Notes under the pieces: model-generated
Told to the model about the DNA's origin: nothing
What the model saw: the letters and a program-made list of their open reading frames with translations, nothing else
The model's database searches: none
Shown: positions 1-4,904 of the stretch, piece after piece
How the letters are laid out: the number at the start of each line of letters is the position of its first letter
How positions within the stretch are numbered: position 1 is the stretch's first letter
Position numbers and translations under genes: made by a program
NCBI GenBank assembly: GCA_016280695.1
Contig: JAEEHG010000097.1
Coordinates: forward strand, 1 to 6,551
Direction of reading: 5' to 3'
Source: Solobacterium sp.
Lineage (GTDB): Bacteria; Bacillota_I; Bacilli_A; Erysipelotrichales; Erysipelotrichaceae
Length of the DNA stretch: 6,551 bases

Positions 1-1
1 G

Positions 2-421
2 CTGCGTTCCTGGACCGGCATGAATCTTTCTTTTCAATGGAACACAGGCTTCATGACCGGGCTTGTGGTGAGTGCGGCAGTGGCTCTGGGCAAAGCTGCC
101 GGCGGCTTTCCTGCGGCCCGGTCCGGGCTGACCCGCAGTGCCTGTGCAACCCTGCTGGCTGCCGCGGTTCTGATGCCGGTGCCGTATATGCCGGCTGGCC
201 TGCTGGTGCTGTTTCTGTTCAACATGACCATGCCGATGACGCTGTACCGGCTGTACCGGGCGTATCCAAAGCAGCCGGGATTTGCGTTCGGTCTGCTTAC
301 GTTTGCGCTGTTTGCGGGGTTTGTGCCGCGGCTGGCTGGCCTGGCAGTTCCGGCTGTCACAGCCGGAATCAGCGGCTGCGCAGTGTCCGCAGTCCTGTTT
401 ATCCTGATGGAGAAATCATGA
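2..421 (+). CDS. Permease-like polytopic membrane protein, C-terminal part (5' truncated by window)
   Basis: The reading frame is open from base 2, and the first ATG (base 20) has no Shine-Dalgarno before it, so the gene most likely begins outside the window and only its last 139 or so residues are seen. Counting from that ATG, four to five hydrophobic segments are visible, around residues 10-28, 43-55, 58-75, 86-108 and 112-130. They are joined by short basic loops such as RLYRAYPK. The pattern FNMTMP followed by a conserved-looking GFAFGLLTFALF helix resembles the C-terminal half of small MFS-like permeases of Bacillota usually annotated only as hypothetical; this is family recall, not a search result. 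It acts in the cytoplasmic membrane and no substrate can be assigned. Its stop overlaps the next start (ATGA), which implies translational coupling. A free-standing 133-residue protein starting at base 20 is the less likely alternative. Confidence 0.7.
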   Translation: MRSWTGMNLSFQWNTGFMTGLVVSAAVALGKAAGGFPAARSGLTRSACATLLAAAVLMPVPYMPAGLLVLFLFNMTMPMTLYRLYRAYPKQPGFAFGLLTFALFAGFVPRLAGLAVPAVTAGISGCAVSAVLFILMEKS

Positions 422-744
422 GAACCGTCCTGTATCTGCTGTACCCGCTGGCCGGCACAATCCTGCTGGAAAGCCTGGCGGCCTTTGCGATGGGTCTGCG
501 GGGGAAGAAGGAATATCTCCTGCTGGCCCTGGTAAACGGTGTGACCAACCCGTTTGTGGTGGTGCTGACCGCATTGACAGACAGCGTCCTGATCACATAC
601 GGCCTGCTCGAGCCGCTGGCCATCCTGATCGAATACAATATATTAAGAAAGTACCTGACAGGCCCGCGGACTGGCTGGCTTGTGATAGTATGTAACTGCA
701 TCAGCATGCTGGGAGGAATCATATGGATAAAACTGCTGAACTGA
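418..744 (+). CDS. Small integral membrane protein, unknown function
   Basis: This 108-residue protein has about three hydrophobic stretches, roughly residues 3-22, 31-60 and 86-106, so it is an integral membrane protein. The start at 418 was chosen because its ATG shares bases with the upstream TGA (ATGA) and a GGAG lies at 409-412 with a 5-base gap. The same frame is open further upstream but only as a shadow of the previous gene. The loop between the first two segments is basic (RGKKEY), and the middle segment carries a VTNPF motif. A Glu (LLEPLA, then LIEYN) sits in a hydrophobic context, as in small conserved membrane proteins of Bacillota with no known role. Tight coupling to the permease-like gene suggests a shared complex, but this is inference. 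Confidence 0.75.
   Translation: MRTVLYLLYPLAGTILLESLAAFAMGLRGKKEYLLLALVNGVTNPFVVVLTALTDSVLITYGLLEPLAILIEYNILRKYLTGPRTGWLVIVCNCISMLGGIIWIKLLN
711..717 (+). promoter_or_regulatory. Ribosome binding site for the 47-residue gene
   Basis: GGGAGGA lies inside the end of the preceding gene, 5 bases before the ATG at 723. It is the main evidence that the short out-of-frame reading frame there is a real gene. Confidence 0.7.
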
Positions 745-866
745 TTGTCCGGGATATTGCCTATTCCCCGACAGAGAGACTGACGGATATGCTTCCGGTC
801 ATTCTGCTGGCAGCCGCGGTGATCATTGTGTCACTTGTGCTGATCCGCCGTTTCTTCCGGAAGTAA
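723..866 (+). CDS. 47-residue single-pass membrane miniprotein
   Basis: This short gene overlaps the end of the previous gene by 22 bases in another frame. It has a good ribosome binding site at 711-717 and ends 15 bases before an intrinsic terminator. The product has a charged N-terminal half (MDKTAELIVRDIAYSPTERL) and one hydrophobic helix at about residues 24-40 (LPVILLAAAVIIVSLVL). It ends in a strongly basic tail, IRRFFRK. By the positive-inside rule the C-terminus should face the cytoplasm, giving an N-out, C-in single-span protein with no cleavable signal. I do not recognise a family. Its place as the last gene after two membrane proteins suggests an accessory subunit or a stabiliser of that complex, which is inference. 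It could also be the anchor-only remnant of a longer C-terminally anchored protein. Confidence 0.6.
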   Translation: MDKTAELIVRDIAYSPTERLTDMLPVILLAAAVIIVSLVLIRRFFRK

Positions 867-881
867 CCGCCGCATTGATCC

Positions 882-902
882 GCCTGCCCCGGCAGGCTTT
901 TT
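882..902 (+). terminator. Intrinsic terminator of the membrane-protein block
   Basis: GCCTGC (882-887) pairs perfectly with GCAGGC (892-897) around a CCCG loop and is followed at once by TTTTT (898-902). It sits 15 bases after the stop of the 47-residue gene and just before a new promoter, so it marks a transcription-unit boundary. Confidence 0.85.
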
Positions 903-905
903 ATA

Positions 906-933
906 TTGCGCAGCCGGCAAAAACGGCTACAAT
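906..933 (+). promoter_or_regulatory. Probable sigma-A promoter for queT
   Basis: The -10 box TACAAT (928-933) matches 5 of 6 consensus bases. A weak -35 box TTGCGC (906-911) lies 16 bases upstream. The expected start point near base 940 falls just before the first hairpin of the leader (GTGAG 942-946 with CTCAC 952-956), which fits. An inverted repeat AGCCG (912-916)/CGGCT (924-928) lies in the spacer and may be incidental. Confidence 0.55.
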
Positions 934-956
934 AGAAAACTGTGAGTTCAGCTCAC

Positions 957-996
957 CGTCGGTAGCGGCTACCCGACGTAAAACGAAAATAAGGAG
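957..996 (+). promoter_or_regulatory. preQ1-I type riboswitch candidate in the queT leader
   Basis: Stem P1 is CGTCGG (957-962) with CCGACG (973-978), enclosing a 10-base loop (963-972). An A-rich tail (979-992) then runs into the Shine-Dalgarno AGGAG (992-996). This is the layout of class I preQ1 riboswitches: a small H-type pseudoknot whose tail carries the ribosome binding site. Compared from memory with the Thermoanaerobacter tengcongensis aptamer, the loop has the same length. It also keeps the C just before the 3' strand of P1 (C972), the base that pairs with preQ1. P2 would form between C966 and G993, with G968 facing U990. No terminator lies between here and the ATG, so control would be at translation initiation, with ligand hiding the Shine-Dalgarno. 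A short 5' hairpin (942-956) abuts P1. The queT gene directly downstream is the strongest support. Confidence 0.68.
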
Positions 997-1003
997 AAAC
1001 AGT

Positions 1004-1510
1004 ATGAACACAAAGAAAATGGTACGGATTGCCATGATTGCGGCAATCTATACGGCTCTTTCCCTCGCCCTGGCGCCGTTTTCCTACGGCAACATCCAGG
1101 TCCGTATTGCGGAAGCGCTGACCCTGCTGCCGCTGATTTACCAGCCGGCGATCTGGGGTGTAACCCTGGGATGCTTCCTGACCAACCTGATCGGGGCCAT
1201 CATGGGCTTTAACCCGACGGGCATGATTGACGCGGTAATCGGCACGACAGCGACCCTGCTGGCGGCGCTGTGCACATATAGATTCAGAGACCGTAAAGTG
1301 GGCAATATACCGGTGCTCAGTATCCTGATGCCGGTGATATTCAACTTCTTCTTTATCGGGGCGGAACTGGGCTATCTGTTCTTCCCGGACAACCTCATCA
1401 TGGGCAGCCTGATCTGCGGGGCGGAAGTTGCCGTCGGGGAACTGATTTCCGTGACGGTCGGCTGGTTTGTAATCAATTGGCTTGGCAAGACAAAACTGTT
1501 CAAATCATAG
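1004..1510 (+). CDS. queT: QueT-family queuosine-precursor (preQ1) transporter
   Basis: This 168-residue hydrophobic protein has the length and segment pattern of the QueT family. That family is a membrane carrier that imports queuosine precursors such as preQ1 for the wobble-base modification of GUN tRNAs, and it is often the substrate-specific subunit of an ECF-type importer. Family features visible are the N-terminal IAMIAAIYTALSLALAPFSYGNIQVR stretch split by an amphipathic NIQVRIAEALTLLP segment (about residues 29-43). The NLIGAIMGFNPTGMIDAVIG region follows at about 64-84, and there are helices near the C-terminus. The start at 1004 was chosen because AGGAG (992-996) lies 7 bases upstream. 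The frame is open back to 875, but that would read the riboswitch as protein. No energy-coupling genes are in the window, so a shared ECF module elsewhere is likely. A specific substrate within the queuine/preQ1 group cannot be told from sequence alone. Confidence 0.9.
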   Translation: MNTKKMVRIAMIAAIYTALSLALAPFSYGNIQVRIAEALTLLPLIYQPAIWGVTLGCFLTNLIGAIMGFNPTGMIDAVIGTTATLLAALCTYRFRDRKVGNIPVLSILMPVIFNFFFIGAELGYLFFPDNLIMGSLICGAEVAVGELISVTVGWFVINWLGKTKLFKS

Positions 1511-1516
1511 TACAAT
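1487..1516 (+). promoter_or_regulatory. Possible promoter giving a leaderless message
   Basis: TACAAT (1511-1516) is a good -10 box ending 6 bases before the ATG at 1523, so transcription would start at or next to the start codon. A poor -35 candidate AAGACA (1487-1492, 4 of 6) lies 18 bases upstream inside the end of queT. No Shine-Dalgarno exists between the queT stop and this ATG, which fits leaderless initiation. Confidence 0.35.
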
Positions 1517-1522
1517 AAACGC

Positions 1523-2401
1523 ATGAAAAAATTCATGACGTTTTTACTTGTATTGCTTTGCTGCGCGCTGGGAGTGGGAATCTCGCAGCGTATTTCCGTT
1601 GGCGAAAAGGAACCGGCGGAGACACCTGCCGCCAGCCCAGTGGCAGCGGCTTCGGAAAGCCCGGAGGCAGCACCAACCCCGAAACCGGCGGAAACCCCGG
1701 CGGAAGTGACGCCGGAACCGACGCCCGAACCAACGCCTGAGCCAACCCCGGAACCGACCCCGGTGCCGACCAGCGAAACAGCCGGCGGTTATTCGGAAGA
1801 TCCGGTGTTCTATGACACAAACAGCCTGCTTGTCGTAGCCAACAAGGTGCATCCCCTCCCGGAGGGATATGAACCGGCAGACCTGGTACAGCCCAATGTC
1901 GCGGCGTCAGCGTACTGGCTGGTCCGGGAAGAAGCCGCCAGGGCCCTGGAAGATATGTTCGCAGCGGCAGACAATGACGGCGTGCACCTGGTGCTGGGCT
2001 CGGCCTACCGCTCAGCTTCCTACCAGGCAACCCTGTGGAACGGCTATGTCAGCCAGTACGGAACCGAACGGGCAGACCGCATCAGTTCGCGGCCAGGCTA
2101 TTCGGATCATCAGACCGGCCTGGCAGTAGATATCGTCATGGGTGACGGTTCATACAACGGCTATAATTTCAACCAGGCATTTGAGGATACGGACCAGGGC
2201 AACTGGCTGCGTGTACACGCCCATGAATACGGCTGGATCATGCGTTATCCGAAAGGCAAGGAAGAAATTACCGGCTATGCCTACGAACCATGGCACTTCC
2301 GCTATATCGGCGTGGATTATGCGACAGCCATCTACAACGTGGATGAGTTCGAATCATTTGAAGAATATTTCAATGTTGAAGGCGGCATGGAATACCGCTG
2401 A
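1523..2401 (+). CDS. Membrane-anchored D-alanyl-D-alanine carboxypeptidase, M15B/VanY type
   Basis: This 292-residue exported zinc peptidase is predicted to trim the terminal D-Ala from peptidoglycan stem peptides in the cell wall. Residues 1-21 form a signal or anchor helix after MKKF, with no clear lipobox. Residues 32-85 are a Pro/Thr/Glu/Ala-rich linker with TPEP repeats, and the catalytic domain spans about 105-285. Family motifs are all present: SAYRS (160-164) with Q168, SDHQTGLAVD (194-203) giving zinc ligands H196 and D203, and EPWHFR (255-260) giving catalytic E255 and zinc ligand H258. The domain therefore looks active. The start at 1523 is the first possible codon after the in-frame stop of queT. 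No Shine-Dalgarno precedes it, so it may be leaderless or coupled to queT (12-base gap). No vanA, vanH or vanX is nearby, so a housekeeping wall role is likelier than glycopeptide resistance. Confidence 0.9.
   Translation: MKKFMTFLLVLLCCALGVGISQRISVGEKEPAETPAASPVAAASESPEAAPTPKPAETPAEVTPEPTPEPTPEPTPEPTPVPTSETAGGYSEDPVFYDTNSLLVVANKVHPLPEGYEPADLVQPNVAASAYWLVREEAARALEDMFAAADNDGVHLVLGSAYRSASYQATLWNGYVSQYGTERADRISSRPGYSDHQTGLAVDIVMGDGSYNGYNFNQAFEDTDQGNWLRVHAHEYGWIMRYPKGKEEITGYAYEPWHFRYIGVDYATAIYNVDEFESFEEYFNVEGGMEYR
1709..1771 (+). repeat. TPEP tandem repeat in the carboxypeptidase linker
   Basis: Codons for residues 63-83 encode four TPEP units, then TPVP and a final T. The units differ at third codon positions (ACG/ACC, CCG/CCC, GAA/GAG), so the protein repeat is kept while the DNA repeat has diverged. 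It serves as a wall-spanning spacer between anchor and catalytic domain. Confidence 0.85.
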
Positions 2402-2406
2402 TAACA

Positions 2407-2413
2407 AAGGAGG
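2407..2413 (+). promoter_or_regulatory. Ribosome binding site that sets the start at 2420
   Basis: AAGGAGG directly touches the ATG at 2414, which is too close for initiation, but sits 6 bases before the ATG at 2420. The latter is therefore the better start and removes two residues from the longest reading. Confidence 0.8.
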
Positions 2414-2419
2414 ATGGAA

Positions 2420-4516
2420 ATGAAACTTTGGCAGAAAATACCGGCTTTCCTGATGGCAGTGCTGCTGGCTTTACCGTCGGGCATCGCCGTCAAGGCAGAA
2501 GAAGCAGGGGACCCCGAGTTTGATGATTACCTGATGGAGGAATGGATTGACAGCATGGAGAGTGATTTCCTCACCATGCACTATTCCGTCAAGGATTACA
2601 GGAAATACGGCATTGAGCGGCCGGAAGCGACCTGGGGTGAGGTCTCTTATGAAGACTATGCCCAGGCGGCAGAGGATGCCAGAACCACCCTGGCTGAACT
2701 GGAAACCTTTGACTATGACAAGCTCAGTCCGTCCCAGCAGACAGACTACGATACCTATAAGCATTATGTGGAAAACATGCTGGTGATGAATGAGCATCCG
2801 GAGTTTGATGAGCATTTCAATCCGTACAACGGCACGCTAAGCAACCTGGTGACCAACCTGACGGAATTTGTTTTCTATGAAAAGCAGGACATCGATGACT
2901 ATCTGACGATTCTGGCCGATACACCGCGGCTGATCGACGACATGATGGCCATGACCAGGCAGCAGGCTTCCGAAGGGTTCTTCATGACCGATGCGACACT
3001 GGATACAGCCATTGAGGAAATCGGCGACTTTACCGAAAAGACCGATGACAGCGCGCTGATCGTCATCTTCGAAAAGAACATTGATGCCTTTGCCGGCCTT
3101 ACCGATGCCCAGAAGAAAGACTATAAGGACAGGAACCGCGCGATTGTGCTGAACCAGGTGATTCCGGCTTATGAGAAGGCAGCCACGGACCTGGAAAGCC
3201 TGCGCGGCAGCCGGAACAACCCCGAGGGCACGGCCGGTTATCCCAACGGCAAGGAGTACTTCACAGCCCTGGCCCGCTACAAGACCAGCACAAATCTGAC
3301 GGTTGAGGAAATGGTTGCGGAGTGTGAGAAGGCCCTGGCCAGTTCCTGGGAATGGGCCATGAACAGCATCTCTATTTACGGATTTGATGAAAACGGCAGG
3401 CGGCGCCAGATTCATTCGGTTCAAATGAAGGAGCCGGTGGAGATTCTGGAATATCTGAAAGCCCACCTGGAAGATTTCCCGGAAGGACCGGCGGTCAACT
3501 ATACCGCGGAATACCTGGATCCCAGTGTTGCCAATCCGTCCACGATGGCGTATTACATGACCACCCCGGTCGATGACATCACCGACAACGTCATCAAGAT
3601 CAACGCCGATATCGTCGGCGACGACAATACCACCCTGTACTATACCCTGGCCCACGAAGGCTATCCGGGCCATCTGTATCAGTTCACCTGGTATCTGAAC
3701 ACAAACCCGAACCCGCTGCGGCACGATCTTTCCATCATGGGTTATCAGGAAGGCTGGGCCCAGTATGTCGAAGGCCGGATGCTGGCCAAGAGCGGCCTGG
3801 ATGAATACTCTGCCGTTGTCAACAGAGCCGATGTCTTCGTCGGCTATGTGCTGAATGCCCTGGCGGATCTGGGTGTCAACGGTCTGGGCTGGACAGTGGA
3901 TGAACTGCTGGCACACATCGTTGACTACGGTTACGGCAAGGATACTGCCCAGGCGCTGTATGACGCGGTTGTCGAAATGCCCGGCACGATTATCCCTTAT
4001 GGCTATGGCATGCTGGAGTTCTACAACCAGCGTGACAAGGCCCAGCAGTCGCTTGGGGATAAGTTTGATGAGGTGGCATTCCATACAGCCCTGCTGACCG
4101 GCGGACCGCGGCCGTTTGAACTGGTCGCGAAGGATGTGGATGCCTATATCATCAAGGCAGGCGGCACTCCGGTCAAAGAATATTCTGCATTTACATATGA
4201 CAATGCGCAGCTGAGTGAAGCAGACAGCCCCTGGATGGATAAACTGGTCCGGAATATCCTGATTGCGGCAGCGGTCATTCTGGTACTGCTGATTGTGGTG
4301 ATAGTGATGATCATAAGACATTTCAGAAAAAAGAGAAGGCTCAGAAAAGCTGAGGAAGAAAAGAGAAGGGCAGCGGCTGAAGCGGTCCTGCAGAAGGAAG
4401 TGGTGGCGGCAGCCCAGGAACAGCGGGAACGGCTGATGGGCACCTACACACCGGACGACCAGACACCGGAAGCACCGGAGACAGACGGCGGTGATCCGGG
4501 CGATTCACAGGAATAA
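2420..4516 (+). CDS. Exported, C-terminally anchored DUF885-family metallopeptidase-like protein
   Basis: This is a 698-residue protein. A signal peptide (MKLWQKIPAF through about residue 26, VKA before EEA) is followed by a large extracellular DUF885 domain. A transmembrane helix at about 612-632 leads to a cytoplasmic tail. The DUF885 core is shown by HEGYPGH (412-418) and QEGWAQYVEG (443-452). H412, H418 and E444 are the likely zinc ligands and E413 the general base, as in other HExxxxH-type members of the family. Characterised DUF885 relatives are few, so substrate is unknown; a peptidase or wall or peptide hydrolase is the expectation. The tail begins KKRRLRK, continues as a charged, coiled-coil-like helix (about 635-673) and ends acidic and Pro-rich. 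The gene follows the carboxypeptidase by 18 bases and ends before a strong terminator, so the two exported hydrolases probably share a message. Confidence 0.85.
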   Translation: MKLWQKIPAFLMAVLLALPSGIAVKAEEAGDPEFDDYLMEEWIDSMESDFLTMHYSVKDYRKYGIERPEATWGEVSYEDYAQAAEDARTTLAELETFDYDKLSPSQQTDYDTYKHYVENMLVMNEHPEFDEHFNPYNGTLSNLVTNLTEFVFYEKQDIDDYLTILADTPRLIDDMMAMTRQQASEGFFMTDATLDTAIEEIGDFTEKTDDSALIVIFEKNIDAFAGLTDAQKKDYKDRNRAIVLNQVIPAYEKAATDLESLRGSRNNPEGTAGYPNGKEYFTALARYKTSTNLTVEEMVAECEKALASSWEWAMNSISIYGFDENGRRRQIHSVQMKEPVEILEYLKAHLEDFPEGPAVNYTAEYLDPSVANPSTMAYYMTTPVDDITDNVIKINADIVGDDNTTLYYTLAHEGYPGHLYQFTWYLNTNPNPLRHDLSIMGYQEGWAQYVEGRMLAKSGLDEYSAVVNRADVFVGYVLNALADLGVNGLGWTVDELLAHIVDYGYGKDTAQALYDAVVEMPGTIIPYGYGMLEFYNQRDKAQQSLGDKFDEVAFHTALLTGGPRPFELVAKDVDAYIIKAGGTPVKEYSAFTYDNAQLSEADSPWMDKLVRNILIAAAVILVLLIVVIVMIIRHFRKKRRLRKAEEEKRRAAAEAVLQKEVVAAAQEQRERLMGTYTPDDQTPEAPETDGGDPGDSQE

Positions 4517-4526
4517 CACGGTAAAG

Positions 4527-4555
4527 AACCGGGAGGGAAATCTCCCGGTTTTTTT
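4527..4555 (+). terminator. Strong intrinsic terminator after the DUF885 gene
   Basis: AACCGGGAG (4527-4535) pairs perfectly with CTCCCGGTT (4542-4550) around a 6-base loop. A seven-T run (4549-4555) includes the last two stem bases. It lies 10 bases after the stop codon. Confidence 0.95.
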
Positions 4556-4592
4556 GTTTCGGGAAGATGTTTTTATCGCAGAAAAGCACAAA

Positions 4593-4610
4593 ACCCCTGA
4601 AAAGGGGTCA
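4593..4610. repeat. Perfect hairpin with AGGGGTCA element
   Basis: ACCCCT (4593-4598) and AGGGGT (4603-4608) form a 6-bp palindrome around GAAA. Its right half, AGGGGTCA (4603-4610), recurs at 4658-4665. Read on the minus strand the hairpin is followed by TTTTG and could terminate antisense reading, but no minus-strand gene is seen upstream of it. On the plus strand no T-run follows. An operator or RNA-stability role is possible. Confidence 0.4.
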
Positions 4611-4657
4611 CAAAATAACGATAAACAACCGAATAAATGTATATATATCATAATTGC

Positions 4658-4708
4658 AGGGGTCAAAATAAATTTCATATCTGAGAATTTTACAGTCTGC
4701 CGGACCCC
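4658..4708. repeat. GGGGTC inverted repeat around the -35 region of the DUF2828 promoter
   Basis: AGGGGTCA (4658-4665) is a direct copy of 4603-4610. GACCCC (4703-4708), in the spacer between the -35 and -10 boxes, is its inverted core. The two GGGGTC halves (4659-4664 and 4703-4708) flank the -35 box at centre spacing of about 44 bases, four helical turns, which would suit a repressor acting by looping. This is inference from position only. Confidence 0.35.
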
Positions 4709-4716
4709 GTTATACT
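4689..4716 (+). promoter_or_regulatory. Near-consensus promoter for the DUF2828 gene and its leader
   Basis: TTTACA (4689-4694) and TATACT (4711-4716) each match 5 of 6 consensus bases and are 16 bases apart. An A/T-rich stretch (4665-4691) lies just upstream like an UP element. The start point should be close to G4723, the first base of the first leader hairpin, leaving a leader of about 182 bases. Confidence 0.75.
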
Positions 4717-4722
4717 GTGATT

Positions 4723-4904
4723 GTACAGCCGGAACAGCGGTACGGAAGTTACAGACACCAGCAGCCGATCGATAGGAATGCTTACAAATTACGTGTCTGG
4801 GAAAAGGTGCGGACAGCAGAAATACATGCGTGGATGATTAAGAACACTGTCCGAGACAGGACAGGCAAAAAAACGCACCTTGAAGAACTAAAGGAGGACA
4901 ACAC
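4723..4904 (+). promoter_or_regulatory. Long folded 5' leader or candidate small RNA upstream of the Ro-like gene
   Basis: No convincing gene fills this stretch. Three successive foldable units are visible. H1 pairs GTAC (4723-4726) with GTAC (4740-4743), plus GC/GC after one mismatch. H2 pairs CAGACAC (4752-4758) with GTGTCTG (4793-4799), 7 of 7. H3 pairs AAGGTGCG (4804-4811) with CGCACCTT (4874-4881), 8 of 8. Inside H3, CTGTCC (4847-4852) can pair with GGACAG at 4811-4816, GACAG at 4855-4859 or GGACAG at 4859-4864, so mutually exclusive folds exist. The Shine-Dalgarno AAGGAGG (4891-4897) follows, 7 bases before the ATG. Options are a structured leader controlling the DUF2828 gene, or a Y-RNA-like partner of its product processed from the leader. 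I see no tRNA-like T-arm of the kind found in bacterial YrlA RNAs. Confidence 0.5.

Noticed and set aside
37..417. Upstream extension of the 418-744 frame back to base 37
   Set aside because: The extension overlaps the permease-like gene out of frame, is Cys/Gly/Ala-rich and unlike a real protein. The ATGA overlap with GGAG explains the start at 418.
875..1003. 43-codon N-terminal extension of QueT
   Set aside because: It would start inside the terminator region, before the promoter, and translate the riboswitch. The AGGAG at 992-996 fits the ATG at 1004.
1523..2401. Glycopeptide-resistance vanY
   Set aside because: The catalytic family fits, but no vanR, vanS, vanH, vanA or vanX gene is present in the window, so a resistance role is not supported.
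2837..4321. A 494-codon open frame on the minus strand, wholly antisense to the DUF885 gene
   Set aside because: The plus-strand protein has a signal peptide, zinc motifs and a membrane anchor. The antisense frame lacks recognisable motifs and a ribosome binding site. Long antisense frames are common opposite codon-biased genes.
4491..4775. 94-codon open frame after the DUF885 gene
   Set aside because: It begins inside the DUF885 gene, runs through a strong terminator and a promoter, and has no ribosome binding site or domain signs.
4723..4881. tRNA or tRNA-like (YrlA-type) module in the leader
   Set aside because: No GGTTCGA-like T-loop, no 7-bp acceptor with CCA and no D-loop pattern could be placed, so no tRNA-like fold is claimed.
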